64,000 bases of DNA from Ceratothoa steindachneri. Taxonomy: Eukaryota > Arthropoda > Malacostraca > Isopoda > Cymothoidae. The stretch is taken from NCBI GenBank assembly GCA_963969495.1, contig OZ018323.1, positions 74,124,920-74,188,919 of the forward strand. The letters run 5' to 3'. Shown here piece after piece: positions 1 to 9,284 of the stretch. The notes beneath the pieces were generated by a model. It was not told the DNA's origin. It did no database searches and saw nothing but the letters and a program-made list of their open reading frames with translations. A program made the translations under genes and the position numbers. The stretch's first letter is position 1. Each line of letters opens with the position of its first letter.

Positions 1-3000
1 CTTCATTTGCAGGGGATAAAATTTACTCATTGTTATGTATTTATCTTCTCATACTTTATTGTTTCTCTCTATTTATGACTCGATGTTTATAAGCATCACA
101 TTGAAGTAAACTTCAACTTAAATAGGACGCATAAGATTAGGGGTAGAAAATTATGTAAACCGTTCTTTATTTGATATTGTATTTAAATATTTCCTCCCTC
201 TCTGTTGTATAATTCCAAGTTTCGCGGCTAAACAAAACAAAACAACATTGAACAGTTATACACTCAGCACCCGCCTTTTTTTAGGTTACGTTTTTCTTCT
301 TGTAGCATTTTTTATTGTTATTATTTTGATCGTTTTTGGCAGTCGAGTGATAAAAAAGCGTCACAATCGAGTTTGATATCCGAATTAGACGGATTTGGAT
401 TCTAAATATGTTTCGTGAAATTCGTCATTCGACTATCAAAAATGATAAACTGAGTTGCACAAGTCACGCAACATAATACAAGAAAAAGTAATATAAAATA
501 GTGAAAGAGTGATTACGTTTAAGTAAATAATATCTAATATTAATAAACTTTTAATGGCTTCGTTCTCACCTACTCTTTTGTGCACTTGCTCATTTCTAAT
601 GTTTCTTGCAAAAAAAGTTTTCATTTAAAGCACATTCATTGACCAAATAATGTTCGCTGCAATATAATTTCATCGCACCAAAAAAGATTTAACTAGAGAT
701 ATTTAGTTTCCCTTAAAATTCATTGAACCTTTATTAAAATTTTAAGCATAATATTATAATCCTTTCAGATAAACTTCTATTTCCAATTCGTAAATGATAC
801 AGTCAACAATATATTTTTCGATAAAACGTATAAATTATTTATATGAATAAATTATGATGTTTATTCTAAAAGGGATCTCTTCCTTCTTATAATCATCCTC
901 ACTATTTTGCATACAAATGCAAACCCACTTTCCTATCCCATCAACATTAATTACTCTCCGTGGTGCCGATTATATAGTTAAACTTTCGGGTTAATTCAAA
1001 GCAGCAGCACCCAATCGCATCTTCCATCTGTGCCTCATCTCCGGCCGGATAAGGATTAAATTTCCTCCTCATAAATAAAAATCTTGTGTTTTGGGGGGAA
1101 AATCGGACATTTGAGATTAGTGAGCACGCAAGAAGCTGGAAATTGGAAAGAAAATAAATTACATGTTTTCCTTTCATGGCTACTAAACTAAAGAGGAAGC
1201 AAAAGACCAGAGATAAAATTCTACGAGTAGGCAAAATATGACTTTAAATTTAATGATATTTTTCCCCCAATATTTATAAGCGGAACCTATAATCAAGCAA
1301 AAAGAATTAAGTGGCCTTCATTTAAAAGAAATCCATTTTTTTCTTATTCGTTTTTAATTCCTCCAAATTTATATTTTATTTTCTATTCTAATAAATGAAT
1401 TTATAATTAGAAAACTCATTACATTGTAAAGTCATCACTCCTTTTTATATTTTGTATCTAATTCGTGATGGAGATTGATCCTTTATCTTAGTAACTCACC
1501 CAGAAAATTTTTTCATTCATAACTGACTCACTAAATTTTTATTATTATTTACTTTTTGCTTTCTCACTATTTATCTTTCTTGGTTTTTTCGATCAGAGGT
1601 TGAATGCTCGCATGGGTTACGCAGGCTTCCTTCTCTTTTTCGATTAAAAGTAAAAAAGTACGTGTAATCCAGGTATTGTCAGATGAAATTTCTTGCTTTA
1701 ATTCATTAAAGCTGTATCTCAAGTTTTATTACTTGTGCATTATAAGTTAAATATTTCTTTTTTTTTAATTTAATGGCTTGTTAAAAGAAAACCTCAAAAA
1801 CTAATAGAATTTTTTATACTGCCAATTCACTATGATATAAATGCATTCGTAAAAGCAAGATTACATTTTCTGATTATTTGTTTCGTGTTGTGAGTGAATA
1901 TAGGTAATTAAAGCTCTATGTCTTTCCTGCCACATTTCATTTTCGGTATTCGGTTTCATTATCCAAAAACAAGATATATTCTTAGACCCCTCTGGGCAGG
2001 AAGTGCTATAAAGTTTTTCCACATAACTTTGATCTTACTCAAAAGAAAGAAGTTGACCAACCTGTGAACGTACTCTAACCGATAAGTATGCGTAATATAC
2101 ATTATCCCCTTTTGTAATATTCCATTAAAACCATTTAATAAGCTACTTCTCTTTCGGGAAGTTGAAGCACCCAGGAGATTAGTATATTGGACGCGCAGGG
2201 AATGTTCATAGTGGAGAGCGAATCGCCGAGGAGAAGCTTCCACTAAAACAAAGAGCGCGGGGCTTATGGAGACACAATTGAAGTGTCTTCAGGGAAGATT
2301 GTTCTACATAACCTACTTGCATAAAGTGTGAGAACAAATTATAAAGAATAAAATCAATGAAGGTAATTTAACTAGTATAAATATTCTAAATGAAACAAAA
2401 TAATAAAGTTCAAATAATGCGTTTATTGCTTTTTTTTAAGTATTTAACATATAGTGCCATTACGAATGGTGTATATGTGATATAATGTGATCACAAGCTT
2501 TGAAATAGAAATAAATTCTAATACGCGATTGGAGCTTTACAGAGTGAATAATGTTGATTGTGAAATGTGGATAGAAGCTGATGGGAGTGGGCTGGTGCAG
2601 ACGTTGATAAAAGGAAATGAAACTATGGTAGGGAATGAGTATGAAGAGAGTAGTATAAATAGAAAAGTTTAGAAGGAGGTTTGTTGTATGAAAGGTAAGT
2701 ATATTGGAGAAAAACATGGTAAAAGGTAATTATATTGGTTGGGATCGATGTAACTAGAATTATGAAGATAATATAGCAGATCTAATGTCAGTTGGGTTGA
2801 TATTGAGAAGAAGTGTTTAAGAAAGAAAGTGCTGAGTGTGGATCCAGTACATAATATCGTATACTATAGGTATGAATGTAAGGTGTTTGCATGGTAGAAG
2901 GCAATAACCACCACTGGACTTTCTCCCTATTATATTTTTGCCTTTTAAAAACCTTTAGGAGACATAAAGAAAGATGCAGAAGACTTGTATTACATACCTT

Positions 3001-3180
3001 AAAACAAAAGAGTAGAAGAGAACGAGAAATTTATGTAAATGAGCAATGAAACAAAAAACAGAAGTTTTTAAAGTCAAGAATAAGGGATAATGGAAAAACG
3101 CAAGGATCAAAGAGAGCAAAGAACGGCAAAATTAAATAAATCCATACTGAAAAGACTGAAATAAAGCCAAGGGAAAAAAG
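1..3180. other. AT-rich intergenic DNA without a recognised gene
   Basis: Very AT-rich sequence with short homopolymers. The open frames here are short (up to about 95 codons), overlap on both strands and show no motif I recognise. One minus-strand frame at 947-1234 begins with a hydrophobic stretch resembling a signal peptide, but it is too short and isolated to call. A plus-strand frame at 2487-2672 also has no recognisable domain. No repeat family was identified with confidence. Confidence 0.6.
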
Positions 3181-3191
3181 TTTGAATAATC

Positions 3192-3262
3192 TTGGCCATA
3201 ACTCGAACCCGCGTCGGCTGATTGCCAGTCTGATGCTTTACCGTTAAGCAATCAGACAAGTG
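3192..3262 (-). repeat. tRNA-like sequence, probably the head of a tRNA-derived SINE
   Basis: Read on the minus strand, the sequence has a good polymerase III A box (TTGCTTAACGGTAAAGC) followed about 30 bases later by a B box (GGGTTCGAGTTA). That is the spacing of a tRNA gene. The acceptor stem does not pair and the anticodon stem is imperfect, so it is not a working tRNA gene. It could be a decayed tRNA or the 5' part of a SINE. It lies about 230 bases upstream of the intact LINE and points away from it. Confidence 0.5.
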
Positions 3263-3488
3263 ATTCAATTCGTGGTTCATTCCGCCCGCTGAGTCCTCAC
3301 TGAAAAGACGTGTTATCTCTGTGCTCCTGCTTAATTCATCTGTGCCCATAAATTTCGTTTTCTGAGTAACTTAATAATTATAGATACTTCCTGCGCTCAT
3401 ATAATATTAGTCGCTGTATTAAAAAGATTGGCCGTCTTATTCGCTGTGTTAATTTTATTTATCTTCATACGTATTCTAGAAATCGACA

Positions 3489-4601
3489 ATGCCCGTGATC
3501 AAGTTTGAATGTTCGAGTTGTGGGGCTTCCTTTAATAAGGAAATTTACGTTCCTTCTAACATGGAACAAACTAGAATTTGCCGTTTTTGTATGTTAAACG
3601 ATGCGTTGGAGCGTAAATTTGCTAACGCGATTAGCGAAATTAAATTAGAACTAAATTCCGTCGCGAGGGACGTTATATCGACCAACCGTAAAGTCGACGA
3701 ATTAAATTCGAGTCTAAATTCTACCATTCATGACATGCGTGGGAGGGAAAATAGAAATCGCGACAATCGGCCTACTCGTATGAATCATCAGACAATTGTT
3801 GACCAGCAACAAAGGATTTTGAACTCGTTTGGACCCCAGGATTCACAATATAGACCCCAAGATTCGCAATTTAGGCCCGTTAGAAATGGGGCTAGACCAT
3901 CGAGGGAACAACATTTCACATTACCATGCTCAAACCCCTTCGCACTGCTAACTCCTATCGAAGGGGAAGAAGAAACTGTACTAATTGGGGATTCTCTAAT
4001 TAAAAACCAAGAGCCGGAATTCACAGCGCGAAACCCGTCAAAACGAAAACGATTTTGCTTTCCTGGTGGCCGCATAGATAAAGTAGTTAGTGAAATTGAA
4101 AAATTGGACCAAACACGTGACGGGCGTACGATCCTCACGCTCGTAGGGGGGAATGATGTGCACAGATACGACAGCACCCCAGAAGGAATAGTAAACCGCG
4201 CTAAGACTCTGATTCATACTGCGAAAGTTAAAGCGAATAACGTTGGAATAATTGGCATTTTACCCCAAATAAAATCCACGTTGCGTCTGCAGTCCCGTGC
4301 TATATATACAAACGAGTGCCTTAAGCGCTTGTGTCGCGATACTGGAGTTAGCTTCTTTAACGTTTGGGATAAATTCCAAGACCAACCTTCACTTTATCAA
4401 ACGGACGGAATTCATTTAAGCGATGTGGGAAACAGTCGGCTGGGTAGGATTTTAGACCAGTCAGTACGTAGCATATTAAGTAGGAGAGTTGCGGGGCCAC
4501 GTGATGCCCATGCGCCAGACCGTTCCTCGCTTGAAGGGGCAATGAGTATTGGGGAGCAGGGAAACGGAACAGATTCGCGTGTGATAGAGGAGTCCACCTA
4601 A
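3489..4601 (+). CDS. LINE ORF1 protein: zinc finger, coiled region and SGNH esterase-like domain
   Basis: A 370-residue protein. Residues about 8-33 hold two CxxC pairs (CSSCG and CRFC), a likely treble-clef or zinc-ribbon fold. Residues 40-75 are charged and heptad-like, so probably coiled coil. Residues about 160-345 fit an SGNH/GDSL hydrolase: block I is IGDSLIK near residue 166, block III is GGNDV near 220, and the block V pair is DGIHLS near 306. Serine, asparagine, aspartate and histidine are all present, so the catalytic set looks intact. Esterase domains are known in ORF1 of CR1 and L2 elements, where they are thought to aid RNP or membrane association. The ATG at 3489 is the first in frame and gives the zinc finger. 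The stop overlaps the ORF2 frame. Confidence 0.85.
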   Translation: MPVIKFECSSCGASFNKEIYVPSNMEQTRICRFCMLNDALERKFANAISEIKLELNSVARDVISTNRKVDELNSSLNSTIHDMRGRENRNRDNRPTRMNHQTIVDQQQRILNSFGPQDSQYRPQDSQFRPVRNGARPSREQHFTLPCSNPFALLTPIEGEEETVLIGDSLIKNQEPEFTARNPSKRKRFCFPGGRIDKVVSEIEKLDQTRDGRTILTLVGGNDVHRYDSTPEGIVNRAKTLIHTAKVKANNVGIIGILPQIKSTLRLQSRAIYTNECLKRLCRDTGVSFFNVWDKFQDQPSLYQTDGIHLSDVGNSRLGRILDQSVRSILSRRVAGPRDAHAPDRSSLEGAMSIGEQGNGTDSRVIEEST

Positions 4602-4609
4602 AGCGCAAA

Positions 4610-7396
4610 TTGAAATGTATATATTCAAATGTTCGTAGCTTAAAAAATAAACTTGCCGAAATAAAAGCCGTAATTCTAGAGGGAGACTACGATCTCGTAT
4701 TCTTAAGCGAGACTTGGATAGATACACATTCGGGGATCAGTGTTTGCGAATTTGATATACCAGGTTATAAAATTCATTATACAAATAGACAAACTGGTAG
4801 AGGAGGGGGCGTATTAGTGTATATAAAAGATGACTTAAACGCTATAACGATCGACTCGTCTACGGCAGATATGAGAAGTGAGGCCTTATTAATCCAATTA
4901 TGTTGTAATGCAAAATATAAAATTAATTTAGCCGTCATATATCGTCCTCCATCGCAAATAGAAAGAGAAGATGCTGCACTCTTTGATATGCTTTCATCTT
5001 GGGTTAGAAAAGGAACCACATTAGTCTGCGGCGATTTTAACTATCCAAACGTTAATTATAGTAACCTAACGTCAAATAAAGCTGGGGAGAGACTACTAAA
5101 CTTTATTCTGGAGAATTTCCTCGTTCAAAAAGTGGAGGAACCAACTCGTGATAATAATATCCTCGATTTAATCATGGCGACTGACGAGTCACTGGTAGAA
5201 AATGTTTGTGTAGGAGAGCATTTAGCCTCGAGTGACCATAATGCGATTAGATTCGTGGTTAACACGTGTGTAGATGTAAAAATTAGTACACAGCTCATGC
5301 CACGTTTTGGTAGCTGTGATTTTGATACTTTTCGCGAAAGGATTAAGGATGTAGACTGGGGAATGCGCTTCGAGAATAGGTCGGTAGGAGAAATGTACAC
5401 TGAGCTTCGGCGTACACTCCTTAGTGTAAATTTCGACTTAGTAAAGTATGTGCGCCGTAAGAGCGGGAAGTCGATGAGAGCGCCGTGGGTTAGCCCACTA
5501 ATATTAAGCTTAATTAAGGACCGAAATAGAAAATTTCAAATACATAAGAACAACGAGTCATTTATAAGTCAGCAAAATTACATAGATTCTCGAAGAGAAG
5601 TTAAACGGGCGGTTAGAGATGCGAAGCGGAAATATGAAATAAAACTGGCGAAGGATTCAAAGAAGGAACCGAAACGGTTTTACGGCTATGTAAACAGTAG
5701 GAAACCCTTAAAAGGTTCAATAGGGCCGATTAAAGACAAAGATGGTCGTTTGACGGAAATTCCGGCGGAAATGTCTAAAATTTTAAATGAACATTTCACA
5801 AGCGTCTTTACTATTGAAGATTCGTCCCAATTAGGATCGTTAGTTGAAGAAGTAGATAATAGTGATATTTGCATATCCGATATAACGGTTAATGAAGTGG
5901 AAATTCTTAAATATATTAACCTGATGAAAAAGTCGAAATCACCCGGGCCCGATGGCGTTTACCCCACTCATTTAAAGGAACTTAAGAATGAGCTTGCGAA
6001 GCCGTTGCGTGCAATTTTCAATCGCTCATTAGAAGATGGCGTAGTCCCTGTAGACTTCAAGCGTGCAAACGTTACACCAATATTTAAGAATGGGAATAGA
6101 TACGAAGCAACGAATTTTCGTCCTATTAGTCTAACTTCGGTAGTTGGAAAGCTTTTAGAATCGGTAATTAGAGATAGAATAGTGTGCCACCTCGAGGTAA
6201 ATAATCTGATTAAAGATTCCCAACATGGGTTTAGGCGGGCGAGATCGTGCTTGACAAATTTGCTCGAATTCTTCCATAAAATGATTTGCGTTTACGACGA
6301 AAGCAAAGCTGTAGATGTAATCTATCTAGACTTTAAAAAGGCGTTTGACACCGTTCCGCACGAGAGATTATTAATGAAAGTTAAAGCAGTCGGTGTGAAG
6401 GGTAAGATATTAAATTGGATTAGAAATTGGCTGAAGGATCGTTCGCAGCGAGTAGTTATAAATGGTGAATGTTCAGATTGGGTCAACGTCAGTAGTGGAG
6501 TGCCACAAGGCTCCGTTCTTGGCCCATTATTGTTTCTAATATATATAAACGATTTGGATAATGGCGTATTTAGTACGATTTCTAAATTTGCTGACGACAC
6601 GAAGCTGGGCAACCGTGCCTATGTAAGATCGGATGTAGAAAAATTACAAAAGGACCTAAACTTGATTGTCAGATGGGCGGATAAGTGGCAAATGCAGTTT
6701 AATTTAAGTAAATGTAAGGTGATGCATTTGGGTTGCCATAATTTGAGGGTAGAGTATACCATGAAAGGCCAGGTCCTCGACGTAGTTAAATTGGAAAAAG
6801 ACCTGGGAGTTTTAGTCTCGGATGACTTCAAAGTCACGAAACAATGCGCGGATGCATGTAAAAAAGCAAATCGTGTGCTGGGTTATATCGCGCGTAATTT
6901 CACGTTCAAATCCAAAGAGATAATTTTACCATTGTATAAATCACTTGTGCGTCCACTGCTCGAATATGCGGTTCAATTTTGGGCTCCATACTTAAACAAA
7001 GATATCGCGCAATTAGAAAGAGTGCAGCGTAGGGCTACAAAATTAATTCCCGAGCTGAGAAACAGGCCCTATGAGGAAAGACTCAGGGCATTAGATTTGC
7101 CATCTCTCGAAGGCAGAAGATTACGTGGCCAGCTAATTGAAGTATTTAAAATATTGAAAGGATTTTCAAACGTTGATTATAGGAATTTGTTCGAATTGGA
7201 TCATAGGGGAAATACTCGGCAACACGGATTAAAATTAGTGAACAAGCGATTTAACACTAGTATAGCCCAAAACTATTTTACGTTTAAAATTACTCAAATT
7301 TGGAATAGGCTACCCACCCACGTAGTGGATAGTAGGTCGGTAAATATGTTTAAAAACCGTCTCGACGCGCACTTAAATAGTATAAATATAACGTAG
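4610..7396 (+). CDS. LINE ORF2 protein: APE-type endonuclease plus reverse transcriptase
   Basis: A polyprotein of about 928 residues. The N-terminal 230 residues are an AP-endonuclease-like domain: YSNVRSLKNK near the start, LSETW near residue 33, GDFNYP near 141 and SSDHNAIR near 206 are the expected metal and catalytic blocks. The RT follows: YLDFKKAFDTVPHERLL (palm A, near 573), GVPQGSVLGPLLFLIYINDL (block B) and FADDTKLG (the YADD box, near 660). The C-terminus has the WNRLP...FKNRLD ending usual in CR1/L2-type ORF2. No RNase H is seen. The coordinate given starts at a TTG. No ATG exists in this frame between the upstream stop at 4532-4534 and about codon 87, so initiation must be non-AUG, by reinitiation or by frameshifting. 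Confidence 0.85.
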   Translation: MKCIYSNVRSLKNKLAEIKAVILEGDYDLVFLSETWIDTHSGISVCEFDIPGYKIHYTNRQTGRGGGVLVYIKDDLNAITIDSSTADMRSEALLIQLCCNAKYKINLAVIYRPPSQIEREDAALFDMLSSWVRKGTTLVCGDFNYPNVNYSNLTSNKAGERLLNFILENFLVQKVEEPTRDNNILDLIMATDESLVENVCVGEHLASSDHNAIRFVVNTCVDVKISTQLMPRFGSCDFDTFRERIKDVDWGMRFENRSVGEMYTELRRTLLSVNFDLVKYVRRKSGKSMRAPWVSPLILSLIKDRNRKFQIHKNNESFISQQNYIDSRREVKRAVRDAKRKYEIKLAKDSKKEPKRFYGYVNSRKPLKGSIGPIKDKDGRLTEIPAEMSKILNEHFTSVFTIEDSSQLGSLVEEVDNSDICISDITVNEVEILKYINLMKKSKSPGPDGVYPTHLKELKNELAKPLRAIFNRSLEDGVVPVDFKRANVTPIFKNGNRYEATNFRPISLTSVVGKLLESVIRDRIVCHLEVNNLIKDSQHGFRRARSCLTNLLEFFHKMICVYDESKAVDVIYLDFKKAFDTVPHERLLMKVKAVGVKGKILNWIRNWLKDRSQRVVINGECSDWVNVSSGVPQGSVLGPLLFLIYINDLDNGVFSTISKFADDTKLGNRAYVRSDVEKLQKDLNLIVRWADKWQMQFNLSKCKVMHLGCHNLRVEYTMKGQVLDVVKLEKDLGVLVSDDFKVTKQCADACKKANRVLGYIARNFTFKSKEIILPLYKSLVRPLLEYAVQFWAPYLNKDIAQLERVQRRATKLIPELRNRPYEERLRALDLPSLEGRRLRGQLIEVFKILKGFSNVDYRNLFELDHRGNTRQHGLKLVNKRFNTSIAQNYFTFKITQIWNRLPTHVVDSRSVNMFKNRLDAHLNSINIT

Positions 7397-7671
7397 TCTG
7401 AGCACAGTAAATAATAACGTCTTTGCAAAAGGAGTTTGGAGCGGAGGAACAACGAGAGTAAAAATGATGACTAAAAATGATGCCAGCGATTTCTCTTGCA
7501 TGTGTAGTTTAGATATCCATTTTCTTTTCCGCCTATCCTATAACTAGATTTTCACCACTAGCAGTCGAGGGCTGCGGAAGTTGAGAAGAAAAACTTTCTA
7601 TCACCCCCCCTTAGGTTGAAGTAGTTAATATGCCTGACATTGTACACATGTAGATAAGTGTGTACAGTAGA

Positions 7672-7704
<33 letters not shown>

Positions 7705-7833
7705 TATAGCATGTTAGAGATACACTCGTAGATAAGTGTGTATCGTAGTTTCGGATGTAGTGTAGCGGACTAGCCTCGAGCGGACCTTAGGGTCTTTGTT
7801 GGTCCTAGATTCTGTAGTTCTGTAGTTCTGTAA
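7397..7833 (+). other. LINE 3' UTR with two stem-loops and an 8-bp terminal repeat
   Basis: Two similar stem-loops occur at 7641-7666 and 7719-7744. Their stems differ in sequence but both enclose a GTAGATAAG loop. A run of 24 A lies between them (7681-7704). Near the end is GGACCTTAGGGTC, whose partner GGACCTTAAGGTC is found at the same place in the degenerate copy at 12.07 kb. The element ends in three units of TTCTGTAG (last unit TTCTGTAA). CR1-group RTs are known to recognise such 3' ends. Confidence 0.7.
7681..7704. repeat. Poly(A) run of 24 within the LINE 3' UTR
   Basis: An uninterrupted A tract between the two stem-loops of the 3' UTR. It is not the 3' terminus of the element. Confidence 0.95.
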
Positions 7834-8345
7834 TTCAACCCAAAGCGTTATCTTATGAAACCTAGTATCTCCATAAGCTAGAAACATCCAAGGGAGTTTT
7901 TATACTGTATTTTCCTACCCGGTCACACTTTATAGACTCATTATCCTTACATACTGTATTTGATTTTAAATTTGGTTAATTGATGCAGTTTTATTAATGA
8001 ATTCCATTCCTAGTCATATTGATTGAGGTGTTTTTCATTATCTGCTACTATGGTAGCTTATCCAATATTAATAGTAATTTTATACGAGCAAAAAGTTCTG
8101 ATATATCGCATTGTTAATTTTTTTGTTAACAAGATAGATCCGTTAGACAAATATTTGTTATGTTGTCAAGGCCATAAAAAGGGGAATATATTTCGTGTCG
8201 TATAGCTTGGGACACGAGTTCTGAAGGAAATTGTGTGGTTATGTATTGTTTTATTAGAAATGACTGGGTGTGTTTGTTTGTAGCTCTGTTTTTCAGCTCA
8301 GGTTTTGTGTTCATACTTTATAGCTACTGTTGTATGAGAAGGCAT
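7834..8345. other. Spacer between the intact LINE and the Gmr1-like element
   Basis: AT-rich sequence with no recognisable gene. A TGTCGT at 8196 mirrors the ACGACA end of the downstream LTR and could be an older LTR start. Homology with the 3' LTR is visible only from about 8350 on, so this stretch is left outside the LTR. Confidence 0.4.
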
Positions 8346-8349
8346 TTCT

Positions 8350-8910
8350 GTTTGGTCACATTGAGCTGTTTTTCTCCACCTCCGGATTAAGGTGTCTGGA
8401 GCTTGTGACTCCTTTCTCCAAATTCTTCCTGCCCCCACAAAATCGGTCATACAAATACTCGGGTTTATTGTAGTTTGAGAGTCCAGCACGCACGTCAAGG
8501 CCGTCCCTATCGTCTCGTTGGAGTCCTGTGATCATTCATCAGACAGCAGACATTCTCTAGGGTGATTCTACCCGAATCAATTGAAAGTTCTCTGATCGGC
8601 AAGCCTTTGAATTTGTGCAACAGTTTTCTTTCGTTTAATCGAACCAAAGAAAATCTCCATGGATTACTTATGAGGAAAAGAAGTTTCCTCTTCTAGTGAA
8701 ATTACAAGTAATCCCACATTTCCTGTCAAACGTCATCTTAAAGATTGGCCATCTTCATCGGAATGTTGGTTTGGATCGTGACACAGCTGCCTAATTCAGA
8801 CCATGCCCCACATGCCTCATCGAACCGTGCCCACTTGCCTCATTGATCCGTGCCTCACTTGCCTCATCCAATGGTTCCTCACTCGCCTCATCGCAAGAAT
8901 GACCTTTCTC
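8350..8910 (+). repeat. 5' LTR, first part
   Basis: This aligns closely with about 22180-22706, for example CCTCCGGATTAAG at 8380 and near 22199, TCGTTTAATCGAACC in both, and GAAAATCTCCAT in both. The match stops near 8910, where the inserted LINE begins, and resumes at 12118. The exact 5' end is unresolved: similarity fades between 8330 and 8370. Confidence 0.75.
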
Positions 8911-9130
8911 GGGATACGCACGAGGAGAGGTCCAACACGGACCGCTCACTCAATGAACGTATCTTTGAAACATCGCCTGGCAGATTTGTGTACGGCAGAG
9001 GGGGTCTTTTTTGTGGACCCGTACCGCACCTTTTATGGTAGGAATTATCTCTCCTAAAGGGATAGGGTACATCTTTCCTTTAAAGGAAAGGCCTTTCTGT
9101 CGAGTAAACTCCGCATGCGTGTTGTATCCA
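8911..9130 (+). pseudogene. LINE ORF1 remnant, C-terminal half of esterase domain
   Basis: The frame starting near 8911 keeps the end of the SGNH domain: a helix of the type LADLCTAEGVFFVDPY, then RDRVHLS, where the block V DGxHLS of the intact element has become DRVHLS. An in-frame stop separates the two. The GDS block and zinc finger are missing because of 5' truncation on insertion. Confidence 0.55.
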
Positions 9131-9284
9131 GGATGTCGTAGAGAGGACGTATAGGAGTATCCGGCCCAGGTTGAGGGCGGACTTACGCCAGTACGCGCCT
9201 GTTTATTCTGAAACGACTTTCTCAGAGCTCGCAAAAAAGGGTGCCTCCTCGCCAACAAATAAGGGAGTCCTACAATCGGAAACT

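Larger units (their letters stand above)
3350..7833 (+). mobile_element. Apparently complete CR1-like non-LTR retrotransposon (LINE)
   Basis: The element contains ORF1 (3489-4601), ORF2 (frame open from 4535, ending 7396), a 3' UTR of about 440 bp and a 3' end of tandem TTCTGTAG units (7810-7833). Both ORFs are free of stops and frameshifts, which is unlike every other element here and suggests a recent insertion. An ORF1 with zinc-finger and esterase domains, an APE-type endonuclease, an RT without RNase H, and a short-repeat 3' end in place of a terminal poly(A) tail are features of the CR1/L2 group. The 5' boundary is uncertain; 3350 is a guess placed after the tRNA-like sequence. A 24-A run lies inside the 3' UTR, not at the end. 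Confidence 0.85.

Noticed and set aside
947..1234. Minus-strand 95-codon frame with a signal-peptide-like start
   Set aside because: Isolated, no domain, no splice or expression evidence; AT-rich DNA gives such frames by chance.
1959..2243. Minus-strand 94-codon frame
   Set aside because: No recognisable motif and no neighbouring support.
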